Shown: positions 6,490 through 13,536 of the stretch, one piece after another
Layout of the letters: each line of letters opens with the position of its first letter
Position numbering within the stretch: position 1 is the first letter of the stretch
From: CAYQDR01 sp964416315
Lineage (GTDB): Bacteria > Methylomirabilota > Methylomirabilia > Rokubacteriales > DASRDR01
NCBI GenBank assembly: GCA_964416315.1
Contig: CAYQDR010000096.1
Coordinates: 1-18,545 of the forward strand
Length of the DNA stretch: 18,545 bases
Reading direction: 5' to 3'
Position numbers and translations under genes: made by a program
Notes under the pieces: generated by a model
Database searches by the model: none
What the model saw: the letters and a program-made list of their open reading frames with translations, nothing else
Told to the model about the DNA's origin: nothing

Positions 6490-8325
6490 ATGAACAGGGG
6501 TTTGCGCAGGGAACGTGGCTCGGTCCTGATCATGGCAGTCATCGCCATGCTCATCCTGGGCGTGCTGAGCGTCTCGTTCCAGCTCCTCGCGAGCGTCGAG
6601 ACGAAGATCGGCGTGAACTACAAGCTGCAGGGGCAGGCGGAGGCCCTCGCGGAGGGCGGCCTCGAGGTCGCGCGGGACGCGGTGCGGACCGCCGCGACGG
6701 CCCCGGGCGGCTTCACCCCGTGGCTCGGGGGCGCGCTCCTGGCCAACGGGGTCACGCTCGGGGGAGGCCAGTACTGGGCGCGGATCGACAACGACTGCAA
6801 CCCCCTCGTGCCGGTGCCGATCGAGGAGGGGATGCCGAACAATCCGGGGACCTGCGTCGTCACCGGGCCCGACACCAACGAGATCGCGGTCCTTACCGCG
6901 TGGGCCGAGACCTCGAACGGCGTCGGCCGGTCGCGGGTGCGGGCCATCGTCGGCGTGGACAACCCCTGGAAGCACGTCTGCTCGGACATCAAGGCCGACA
7001 ACAACGGCTACTGCAACGACCCGAGCAACATGAACGGGAACCCGGTCATCACCCCGGCGGACCCGAACGACCCGAACGGGCCGGCGGGGTACGACGACCT
7101 GCCGCGGCCGATCCTCGGCTGCTCGACGATCGACCCGACGATGCACGGCTCGACGACCATCAACTGCCCGCCGGGCGACACCTTCACCTGGGACCCCGCG
7201 ACGTCGAGCTACCGGCACGTGACGACGAGCGCCGCCCCGTTGCCGGGCGCCCGGCTCGTCCTGATGGGCGAGAACCCGGCGCTCAATCCCGCGGCGAAGA
7301 CGTGCCATACCGACCCGGTTGCCGGGGCGTACTGGGGCTACTTCGACTGCGCGCTCCAGACGCCGTGCGACGGGAACATCGACTCCGCCTTGGGCCCGCA
7401 GGCCGGAAAGCCGTGCGGGGATATTCCAGCCAACCTCAGACATGCCTGCGTGAGGGCCGGTGACACGCGAGTTGGGCTCCCCGGGGGGAGGTACGTGGCG
7501 GCGGTCGGCGGGGTCTGCCCCAACGTCAACCCGCAGGTCGCGGCGACGGGGATGGTGTTCAACTGGTACGCGGCCGGCGTCCGTACCGTCGGCCCGGGCG
7601 GGATTCAGCGAAACCCGACCTTCAACGGGCTCATCGGGTCCTGCCCGGTCGCCGTGTCGGGTCCGACGAACAACTGCGTCCCGCCCCTCGGGAGCGAGAT
7701 CAACGGCCGCAACCTCTATGTCCTCCGGGACGGCGGCGGCGCCGGCACCGGCAGGGTGACCATCGACCATACCGGCGCGGGCGAGACCTACGTCTACGGC
7801 ACGCTGGTGGTCGAAGGCGACGGCCTCGGGGCGGGGTGCGACGGCGCCAGCAACGACGCCGGGCTCTACAACAAGAGCATCCTGACGACCGCCCAGCGCA
7901 ACATGACGATGCAGGCCAACACGGGCCGGGACTCCTACGTCTACGGCTACCCCCTCACGCTCGTCGTGTTCGACCCCATCCAGGCCACGACCGCCCCCAT
8001 TGCGCCGACGGCGGACCCCTACAATCCGCAGAACACCTGCGCCGACATGGGGAGCGCCAACACGTCGATCAACGGCATGGTCTACTCGGGCGGCCACGTC
8101 CAGTTCAACCCGATCCGGATCAACGGCTCCGTGATCGCCTTCGAGATCCAGACCCAGGGCGGCGCGAACGCCGGGATCGGGTACAACTACACCTACGGCC
8201 TGAGCACGCCTCCGCCGGGGTTCCCATACGGCTCAGGCAACCAGGTCGTCATCATCCGGAAGTCGTTCATCGTCTGCACGAGCTACAGCCCCACCGAGGC
8301 CGCCGCGGCCACCGCGTGCAACTAG
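6490..8325 (+). CDS. Very large Cys-rich PilX-like protein
   Basis: This 611-aa protein begins like PilX: a basic leader ending RERG, then S-V-L-I-M with a long hydrophobic helix, and an amphipathic stretch with GVNYKLQGQAEALAEGGLEVARDAVR. As in PilX, the +5 glutamate is absent. The family is usually about 150-200 aa, so some 400 residues are extra. The extension has roughly 18 cysteines, many Asn/Gly/Pro turns and late beta-like segments (TYVYGTLVVEGD; INGMVYSGGHVQFNP; INGSVIAFEIQTQGG) that look like a repetitive beta fold. It may be a tip adhesin or cap taking a PilY1-like role, since no pilY1 is present; that is inference. ATG 6490 is preferred for its GTGGAGG site; an in-frame ATG at 6457 lacks one. 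Confidence 0.85.
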   Translation: MNRGLRRERGSVLIMAVIAMLILGVLSVSFQLLASVETKIGVNYKLQGQAEALAEGGLEVARDAVRTAATAPGGFTPWLGGALLANGVTLGGGQYWARIDNDCNPLVPVPIEEGMPNNPGTCVVTGPDTNEIAVLTAWAETSNGVGRSRVRAIVGVDNPWKHVCSDIKADNNGYCNDPSNMNGNPVITPADPNDPNGPAGYDDLPRPILGCSTIDPTMHGSTTINCPPGDTFTWDPATSSYRHVTTSAAPLPGARLVLMGENPALNPAAKTCHTDPVAGAYWGYFDCALQTPCDGNIDSALGPQAGKPCGDIPANLRHACVRAGDTRVGLPGGRYVAAVGGVCPNVNPQVAATGMVFNWYAAGVRTVGPGGIQRNPTFNGLIGSCPVAVSGPTNNCVPPLGSEINGRNLYVLRDGGGAGTGRVTIDHTGAGETYVYGTLVVEGDGLGAGCDGASNDAGLYNKSILTTAQRNMTMQANTGRDSYVYGYPLTLVVFDPIQATTAPIAPTADPYNPQNTCADMGSANTSINGMVYSGGHVQFNPIRINGSVIAFEIQTQGGANAGIGYNYTYGLSTPPPGFPYGSGNQVVIIRKSFIVCTSYSPTEAAAATACN

Positions 8326-8369
8326 GCGCGGGCCAGCCCGGCTCCGGCCCGCGGTAGAGGGTCGGGCGC

Positions 8370-8405
8370 CGCCCCCCCGGGGCTCTGGACTTCCCCGGGG
8401 GGGCG
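8370..8405. terminator. Perfect 13-bp hairpin after the pilin operon
   Basis: CGCCCCCCCGGGG (8370-8382) pairs perfectly with CCCCGGGGGGGCG (8393-8405) around a 10-nt loop. It follows the last pilin-operon gene by 44 nt and ends 7 nt before a TATAAT box. The stem is very stable, but only TTGCGCG follows, so it lacks a U-tract. It probably ends or protects the pilin transcript and insulates the kinase promoter. Confidence 0.6.
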
Positions 8406-8412
8406 TTGCGCG

Positions 8413-8418
8413 TATAAT
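8413..8418 (+). promoter_or_regulatory. -10 box TATAAT before the hybrid kinase
   Basis: A perfect TATAAT stands in otherwise GC-rich DNA 9 nt before the ATG at 8428. The upstream -35 region is poor (TTCCCC at 8391-8396, 16 bp away). A start about 7 nt downstream would give a leader of only about 3 nt, so the transcript would be essentially leaderless and the AGGGGG at 8420-8425 would not serve as a ribosome binding site. Confidence 0.5.
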
Positions 8419-8427
8419 TAGGGGGCC

Positions 8428-10395
8428 ATGGCAGCGCCGGCTGCTGACACCACCGTACGACTCGGCCTGGTCGGGACCGGGGCGGACCTGGTCAAGGCCA
8501 TCGAAGCCCTCAAGAGCGCCTCCGGCGTCGAGATCGCGGTCGTCGCGGACGCGAGCGACCGCTCCGAGGGCGCCAAGCTCGCCCAGAGCCTCAAGCTCCC
8601 CCTCGTCAAGAACGCGATGGAGGTCTTCCGGAGCAAGGCGAACCTCGTCCTCGAGGTCAACGGGGACGAGCGCGCGTACGAGCGCCTCCTCTCCATCAAA
8701 CCCCCCGGGACGGAAGTGATGAGCGTCCGGGGCGCCCGCCTCCTGATCAACCTCATCAGGCAAGGCGGAGGCGGCGCGCCCGCGCCCGCCGCCCCCGCCG
8801 CGCCCGGGGCGCCTCCGAAAGAGATCGTCAAGGAGGTCATCAAGGAGGTCCCGGTCGAGGTCGTCAAGGAGGTCGTGAGGGAGGTCATCAAGGAGGTCCC
8901 GGTCGAGGTCGTCAAGGAGGTCATCAAGGAGGTCCCGGTCGAGGTCATCCGGGAGATCGTGAAGGAGGTGCCCGTCGAGGTGCCGGTGGCCGGGACGGGG
9001 ACCGTCGAGATCAGGGAGGTCATCAAGGAGGTCCCGGTCGAGGTCATCCGGGAGATCGAGGTCGTGAGGGAGGTCATCAAGGAGGTCCCGGTCGAGGTCA
9101 TCCGGGACGTCGTGAAAGAGGTCCCCGTCGAGGTCGTGAGGGAGGTCCCGATCGAGGTCGTGAGGGAGGTCCCCGTCGAGGGCGCGGGGAGCCCGGTGGA
9201 CCAGGAGGAGCTGCGTCGGCTCCGGCGCCGCGTCGAGGAGCTCCAGTCCACGCACGACCAGATCGCCACGATGTCGGGGACGGTGACGGTGGACGAGAAG
9301 ATGCAGTCCCTCCTGACGATGGCGGCCGGGGTGGGGCACATCTTCAACAACGTCCTGGCGGGGATCCTGGGGCGCACCCAGCTCCTCTTGAAGCGGGCCG
9401 AGCGGGACAAGCACCGGGAGCTCGTGGCCGGGCTCTCCGAGATCGAGACCGCCACCCGGACCGGCATCGACGCCCTCACCCGGATCCAGGAGTTCAGCCG
9501 CACGAAGCCCTCCGAGGCGCCCGGGCGGGTGGACCTGAACGACATCGTCCAGCGCGCCGTCGAGCAGAGCCGGCCGAAGTGGCGGGACGAGCCGTCGTCC
9601 AAGGGGGTGCGGATCGAGGTCATCACGCACTTCGGCGCCCACACCCCGGTGACCGGCATGGACCTCGAGCTGCTCGAGTGCCTCATCGAGCTGCTCTCGA
9701 ACGCCGTGGACGCGATGCCGCGGGGCGGCACGCTCACGATCCGCACCGGGAACGAGGCGGGGCTGGGCTGGGTGTCGGTGGCGGACACGGGCGTGGGGAT
9801 GGCGGAGTCGGTGCAGCGGCGTGTCTTCGAGCCGTTCTTCTCGACCAAGGGGGAGACCGGGCTCGGCCTCGGGCTGGCCGCGATCTACGGCTCCATGGTC
9901 CGCCACGGCGGGGAGGTCGGCGTCGAGAGCGCCGAGGGCAAGGGGACCACGATCACGCTGCGCGTTCCCACCGTCGCCGAGGGGGCGATGGCGGCGGCCG
10001 CGGCGGCGCGGGAGGCGGACCGCGCCCAGCTCCTCGTCGTGGACGACGACGAGACGGTCCGGACGGCCCTCGCCGACATGCTGCGCGGCGCGGGCTACGC
10101 CGTGACGCTGGCGGCCTCCGGCCTCGAGGGGATCGCCAAGGTGCGGGAGCGCACCGGCCCATACGACCTCGTCGTGACCGACCTCGGCATGCCGGACGTG
10201 CCCGGCTGGGAGGTGGTCGAGGCCGTCAAGCAGGTGGAGGGCGGGACCCCCGTCGTGATCATGTCGGGGTTCGACCGCGCCCGGGCCACCCGCCGGGCCA
10301 AGGAGCTGGGGGTGGACCTCGTCATCTCCAAGCCCTTTGACCTCCAGGACTTCCTGAACACGATCCGCGGGCTCCTGGTGGCGCGTAAACGCTAG
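8428..10395 (+). CDS. Soluble hybrid histidine kinase with Rossmann-like domain and VPVE repeats
   Basis: The 655-aa protein has no membrane segment. Residues about 8-110 resemble a dinucleotide-binding Rossmann domain (RLGLVGTGADL, EIAVVADAS, NLVLEVNGD), as in oxidoreductase-like N-domains of some kinases. An Ala/Pro linker precedes residues 132-252, where nine imperfect units built on KEVPVEVVKEVIK recur. A short coiled coil leads to the kinase core: H-box HIFNNVL (H304), N-box ELLSNAVDAMP (N425), DTGVGM (D453), FEPFFSTK and GLGLGLA. A REC domain (about 533-655) has DDDE, phospho-acceptor D585 (VVTDLGMP) and a conserved K in VISKPFD. Autophosphorylation and transfer to its own receiver are expected, but no output domain is present. 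It sits alone between the pilin and pilMNOPQ operons, so a role in pilus control is inferred. Confidence 0.92.
   Translation: MAAPAADTTVRLGLVGTGADLVKAIEALKSASGVEIAVVADASDRSEGAKLAQSLKLPLVKNAMEVFRSKANLVLEVNGDERAYERLLSIKPPGTEVMSVRGARLLINLIRQGGGGAPAPAAPAAPGAPPKEIVKEVIKEVPVEVVKEVVREVIKEVPVEVVKEVIKEVPVEVIREIVKEVPVEVPVAGTGTVEIREVIKEVPVEVIREIEVVREVIKEVPVEVIRDVVKEVPVEVVREVPIEVVREVPVEGAGSPVDQEELRRLRRRVEELQSTHDQIATMSGTVTVDEKMQSLLTMAAGVGHIFNNVLAGILGRTQLLLKRAERDKHRELVAGLSEIETATRTGIDALTRIQEFSRTKPSEAPGRVDLNDIVQRAVEQSRPKWRDEPSSKGVRIEVITHFGAHTPVTGMDLELLECLIELLSNAVDAMPRGGTLTIRTGNEAGLGWVSVADTGVGMAESVQRRVFEPFFSTKGETGLGLGLAAIYGSMVRHGGEVGVESAEGKGTTITLRVPTVAEGAMAAAAAAREADRAQLLVVDDDETVRTALADMLRGAGYAVTLAASGLEGIAKVRERTGPYDLVVTDLGMPDVPGWEVVEAVKQVEGGTPVVIMSGFDRARATRRAKELGVDLVISKPFDLQDFLNTIRGLLVARKR
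8821..9180 (+). repeat. In-gene repeat block encoding EVPVEV/KEVIK units
   Basis: Five exact copies of a 30-nt unit start at 8833, 8881, 8917, 9016 and 9070. More diverged copies fill the gaps and run on to 9180. Offsets between exact copies (48, 36, 99, 54) are all multiples of three, so gain or loss of units would keep the frame. A gap encoding PVAGTGTV near 8986-9006 divides the block in two. The protein alternates acidic, basic and valine residues and may form an extended or beta/coiled spacer between sensor and kinase. Confidence 0.9.
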
Positions 10396-10414
10396 TCAAC
10401 CCAGGCGTTTTTTT
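10387..10414 (+). terminator. Intrinsic terminator of the kinase gene
   Basis: AAACGC (10387-10392), overlapping the TAG stop region, pairs with GCGTTT (10405-10410) around a 12-nt loop and runs into seven T's (10408-10414). The stem is short but the U-tract is clear. It lies directly against the -35 box of the pilM promoter. Confidence 0.55.
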
Positions 10415-10415
10415 C

Positions 10416-10445
10416 TTGACTCGCCCCAGACCCCCACCCTATACT
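10416..10445 (+). promoter_or_regulatory. Sigma-70 promoter of the pilM operon
   Basis: TTGACT (10416-10421) and TATACT (10440-10445) are each five-of-six matches to consensus with an 18-bp spacer. The predicted start is near 10452, leaving a 5' leader of about 124 nt before the pilM ATG at 10576. This is the best sigma-70 promoter in the window and the only one I see for the 7.8-kb operon downstream. Confidence 0.8.
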
Positions 10446-10453
10446 GCCGCCTC

Positions 10454-10527
10454 ACCAAGAGCTACCAAGACCTGCAAACACGACGTGGTGCCTCCCAAGG
10501 GCTCCCGCGTCGTTGAATTTTCTTGGG
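10454..10527 (+). promoter_or_regulatory. pilM leader: direct repeats and interleaved inverted repeats
   Basis: ACCAAGA occurs twice, 10 bp apart (10454-10460, 10464-10470), at the predicted start of transcription and so on one face of the helix. Further on, ACGACG (10480-10485) can pair with CGTCGT (10508-10513), and CCCAAG (10494-10499) with CTTGGG (10522-10527). The arms interleave, so the two stems would form either a pseudoknot or alternative structures. I do not recognise a known riboswitch class. Confidence 0.35.
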
Positions 10528-10575
10528 TTCCGGGGGAAGTGTGCAGGAGACTGGCGCACAGCGAAGGAGACGTCC

Positions 10576-11616
10576 ATGGCGTTGTTCAAGAAGCGCAAGC
10601 GACTCCAGGTCGTCGGGCTAGACATCGGCTCGAGCTCCGTCAAGGTCGTCGAGCTACGCCCGGTCGGGAACGACTACGAGTTCGTCGGGTTCGGCTACGC
10701 GCCGATCTCGTACGGGGCCATCGAGGCCAGCGAGATCAAGAACGCGAGCCCCGTCCAGGACGCGATCCGTCAGGCCCTCGGCCAGGGCAAGATCGAGGGC
10801 ACGGAAGCCGTGATCGGGATGTCCGGGGGGTCGGTCATCGCCAAGCGGGTGACCCTCCCGAAGATGTCCGAGGCCGAGCTGGCCGAGTCGATCCGGTGGG
10901 AGGCCGAGCAGCACATCCCGTTCGACATCGAGGACGTCGAGATCGACTTCCAGGTGCTGCGGCAGGAGGGTAACCAGTCCGAGGTGATGCTGGTCGCCGT
11001 CAAGAAGGGGAAGGTCCAGAGCTACGTGGACGCGGTGCAGGCGGCCGGCCTCAACGTCGCCCTGGTGGACGTGGACGTCTTCGCCCTCGAGACGCAGCAC
11101 GAGTACAACCACCCCGGCTCGACCGAGGTCGTGGCCCTGGTGAACATCGGGCACGAGTCCACCAACACCAACATCCTCCAGGGCGGGGTGAACGTCTACG
11201 CCCGCGACATCTTCGTGGGGGGCAAGCAGTACGCCGCCACGGTCGCGCAGCGCTTCGACGTGAGCCCCGGCGACGCCGAGGCGATGGTGCGGGGGAAGCA
11301 GGGCCAGGTGAGCTGGGCCGAGATCGAGCCGGTGCTGGACCTGGTCTCGCAGGAGCTCGGCCAGGAGATCCAGCGGACGCTCGACTACTTCGGGACGACC
11401 GCCGAGCACGAGCGCATCCAGCGGATCTACCTCTCGGGTGGCTGCGCCCTGGTGCCGGGGCTGAAGGACTTCCTCGCGTCGCAGTGGGGCATCGAGGTGG
11501 CCCTGGCGAACCCCTTCGCGCGGGTCAAGAACCCGTCGGACGTGGCTGAGAAACTGGCGCCGCTGGCGGCCGTGGCAACCGGGCTGGCGATGCGCTATCC
11601 GGAAGACCGGAAGTAA
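10576..11616 (+). CDS. pilM: Type IV pilus assembly protein PilM
   Basis: PilM is a cytoplasmic actin/FtsA-like ATPase that binds the N-terminus of PilN and links the inner-membrane complex to the cytoplasm. The 346-aa length is normal. The phosphate-binding motif GLDIGSSSVKVVEL is at residues 14-27. LVNIGHESTNTNIL and YLSGGCALVPGL are the later nucleotide-site motifs of the fold, and AEAMVRGK lies in the central part. ATG 10576 is chosen over upstream in-frame codons because AAGGAG at 10564-10568 is correctly spaced and MALFKKRK is the usual kind of PilM N-terminus. It is the first gene of the operon; pilN follows 12 nt downstream. Confidence 0.96.
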   Translation: MALFKKRKRLQVVGLDIGSSSVKVVELRPVGNDYEFVGFGYAPISYGAIEASEIKNASPVQDAIRQALGQGKIEGTEAVIGMSGGSVIAKRVTLPKMSEAELAESIRWEAEQHIPFDIEDVEIDFQVLRQEGNQSEVMLVAVKKGKVQSYVDAVQAAGLNVALVDVDVFALETQHEYNHPGSTEVVALVNIGHESTNTNILQGGVNVYARDIFVGGKQYAATVAQRFDVSPGDAEAMVRGKQGQVSWAEIEPVLDLVSQELGQEIQRTLDYFGTTAEHERIQRIYLSGGCALVPGLKDFLASQWGIEVALANPFARVKNPSDVAEKLAPLAAVATGLAMRYPEDRK

Positions 11617-11628
11617 GGACGGGAAGCC

Positions 11629-12366
11629 GTGGCGATCAAGGTCAATCTCCTCCGTCGGGAAGAACGGAAGAAGCCCGCGGCCGCCCGGGCGGCGTTCAAG
11701 ATGCCCTCGCTGCCGGGGGGCGCCGGCCCGAAGCTGGGCATCGTCGTCGTCGTCGTCCTGGTCCTCGGCTCGGCGGCGTGGTGGGTCGGGGAGTACTACC
11801 GGGTGACCGCGCTCCGCAAGGAGATCACGACCCTCCGGGCCAAGGACGCGCAGCTCCAGCGACAGCTCGTCGAAGTCCGAGCCCTCGAGGCGGCCAAAAA
11901 GGAGATCCAGCGCCGCCTGGACATCATCGGGCGCGTCGCCAAGGCCCAGGGTGTCCCCGTGGACATGATGAACGCGGTGCTCAGGTCGGTGCCGCAGGGC
12001 CTCTGGCTCACCGGGCTCGAGGTCAGGCCGCAGGAAGTGCGGGTGAAGGTGGACGCCGCGGCGGCGGGCCGCCCCCTGGTCGGGTCGAGCGAGACCCTCG
12101 CGAAGCTCGAGGAGAAGAAGGCGGAGGCCGCCGCCGCGCCCGCGCCCGGGGCGCGGCCGGCCGCGACCAAGGAGGTCACCGAGATCAAGGGCTTCTCGGT
12201 CGTCATCAAGGGCAACGCCTTCAACAACTTCCAGGTGGCCGACTTCATGAGCAATCTGAAGAAGGCCGGCGTGTTCGCGGACGTGGACTTCAACGTGACG
12301 CAGGCGGCGAGCGTCGAGCAGATCCGCGTCATGAGCTTCGAAGTCACTGCCGCCGTGAACCTGTGA
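11629..12366 (+). CDS. pilN: Type IV pilus assembly protein PilN
   Basis: PilN is an inner-membrane protein with a short cytoplasmic tail that binds PilM. The tail here is MAIKVNLLRREE, matching the conserved NLL motif that sits in the PilM groove. A single membrane segment is at about residues 34-52, then a coiled coil (about 55-100) and a periplasmic ferredoxin-like fold (PQGLWLTGLEV; FSVVIKGNAFNNFQVADFMSNL). The 245-aa length is longer than usual because an Ala/Pro/Glu linker (about residues 155-180) interrupts the periplasmic domain. The start is GTG at 11629 with AAGGACGGGAA upstream. It pairs with PilO, encoded 16 nt downstream. Confidence 0.94.
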   Translation: MAIKVNLLRREERKKPAAARAAFKMPSLPGGAGPKLGIVVVVVLVLGSAAWWVGEYYRVTALRKEITTLRAKDAQLQRQLVEVRALEAAKKEIQRRLDIIGRVAKAQGVPVDMMNAVLRSVPQGLWLTGLEVRPQEVRVKVDAAAAGRPLVGSSETLAKLEEKKAEAAAAPAPGARPAATKEVTEIKGFSVVIKGNAFNNFQVADFMSNLKKAGVFADVDFNVTQAASVEQIRVMSFEVTAAVNL

Positions 12367-12382
12367 GGGAGGAGGGCTGACG

Positions 12383-13015
12383 ATGGACCGGAACACGATC
12401 CTCCTCATCCTCATGGGTTTTCTGGTTGCGCTGGTGATCTACAACGGCGGCATGGGCATCCTCAACACCCCCAACGTGAGCGCCATGCGGGCGGAAGCGG
12501 GCAAGCTGCAGCTCGAGCGGGACAAGCTCCAGCGGAGCGTCCAGAACGCCGAGAAGGAAGTCGCCCGCCTCGATCAGATCCGGAAGGAGCGGGCGACCCT
12601 GGAGGCGCAGCTCAGGGAGATCGCCAAGCGGCTGCCGAGCGAACGGGAGTCCGCCGAGGTGCTGCGGAACGTCGAGAGCCTGGCCGGAAAGTCGGGGCTG
12701 CTCGTGTCCGGGGTCAAGCGACGCCCCGTGCGGCAGCAGGAGCTGTACATCGAGATTCCGCTCGAGGTGGGGCTGGGCGGGGGGTACCACGACCTCGTCC
12801 GCTTCGCCGACCAGCTCGCGAAGCTCGAGCGGCTCGTCGCGCTCAGCGAGTTCACGGTCCAGCGGCCGCCCGCCGTCGCGGGCGGGCCGGGCGCGCCGGA
12901 CGGGCCGGTCGGCACGATCAAGGCGCTGCTGGTCGCGGTGGTCTTCCAGGCGATTCCGGCGCCGCAGCCGGCGGCCCCGGCGGCCGGCGCGCCGGCCGCG
13001 GCTCCGAAGCCGTAG
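12383..13015 (+). CDS. pilO: Type IV pilus assembly protein PilO
   Basis: PilO is the partner of PilN in the inner-membrane alignment complex. The 210-aa protein has an N-terminal membrane helix (about 5-24), a long coiled coil (about 34-85) and a periplasmic alpha/beta domain with YIEIPLEVGLGGGYHDLVRFADQLAKLERLVALSEF, the classic PilO pattern. It ends in an Ala/Pro-rich tail of about 20 residues that looks disordered. ATG 12383 has GGGAGGAGGG just upstream. pilP begins 9 nt after the stop. Confidence 0.95.
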   Translation: MDRNTILLILMGFLVALVIYNGGMGILNTPNVSAMRAEAGKLQLERDKLQRSVQNAEKEVARLDQIRKERATLEAQLREIAKRLPSERESAEVLRNVESLAGKSGLLVSGVKRRPVRQQELYIEIPLEVGLGGGYHDLVRFADQLAKLERLVALSEFTVQRPPAVAGGPGAPDGPVGTIKALLVAVVFQAIPAPQPAAPAAGAPAAAPKP

Positions 13016-13024
13016 AGGTTCGCC

Positions 13025-13519
13025 ATGACACGTCGACGCTTCGCTCGCGCGTGGTGGGTCGGCTGGGTGGCGGTAGTCGTGTGCCTGGCCCTTCCGGGGC
13101 TCCTCTTCGCGCAAGCCCAGCCCAAGCCACCAACCCCGCTGCCGGTGCCGAAGGCGGCGCCGGCGAAGCCCGCCGAGCCTGCGAAGAAGCCCGAGCCGGC
13201 CAAGGAGGCGGCGCCCGCGGCGACGGAGCGCGACCCCTTCGAGCCACTGGTGATCAAGGCGGCGCCCGGGGAGACGAGTGCGATCCAGGTGACCAGCCTC
13301 AGGCTGGTGGGGGTCCTCTGGGATGCGGCCCGCCGGGACGTCCGGGCGCTGGTCCAGACGCCCGACGGGCTCGGGTACTACCTGCGCGTCAACGAGGAGA
13401 AGTTCGGGGGGCGGGTCACCGCCATCGAGCCGGACCGCGTGAGATTCACGCTCCGCGAGCAGGATCCGGGCGGTCAGGTCCGCACGCGGACGGTCGAGCT
13501 GAAACTGGGTGGTCAATAG
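13025..13519 (+). CDS. pilP: Type IV pilus assembly protein PilP
   Basis: PilP connects the PilN/PilO complex to the secretin PilQ in the periplasm. The 164-aa protein has a basic N-terminus and hydrophobic segment (about 10-28) ending LPGLLFAQA, then a Pro/Ala/Lys-rich linker (about 32-66). The PilP domain begins at RDPFEPL and continues with LRLVGVLWDAARRDVRALVQTPDGLGYYLRVNEEKFGGRVTAIEPDRVRF. PilP is usually a lipoprotein, but the single cysteine in the hydrophobic segment lacks a good lipobox. Here it looks secreted by signal peptidase I or held by an uncleaved anchor. The order N-O-P-Q makes the assignment firm. Confidence 0.92.
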   Translation: MTRRRFARAWWVGWVAVVVCLALPGLLFAQAQPKPPTPLPVPKAAPAKPAEPAKKPEPAKEAAPAATERDPFEPLVIKAAPGETSAIQVTSLRLVGVLWDAARRDVRALVQTPDGLGYYLRVNEEKFGGRVTAIEPDRVRFTLREQDPGGQVRTRTVELKLGGQ

Positions 13520-13536
13520 CCAGAGGGGGGAGCGGC

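Noticed and set aside
7436..7500. Possible frameshift or insertion in the large PilX-like gene, where local base composition changes
   Set aside because: The frame stays open, codon bias resumes and the translation keeps the same Cys/Gly/Pro character on both sides.
8821..9180. CRISPR-like array
   Set aside because: The repeats are inside an open reading frame, spaced irregularly without unique spacers of constant length, and encode a regular protein motif.
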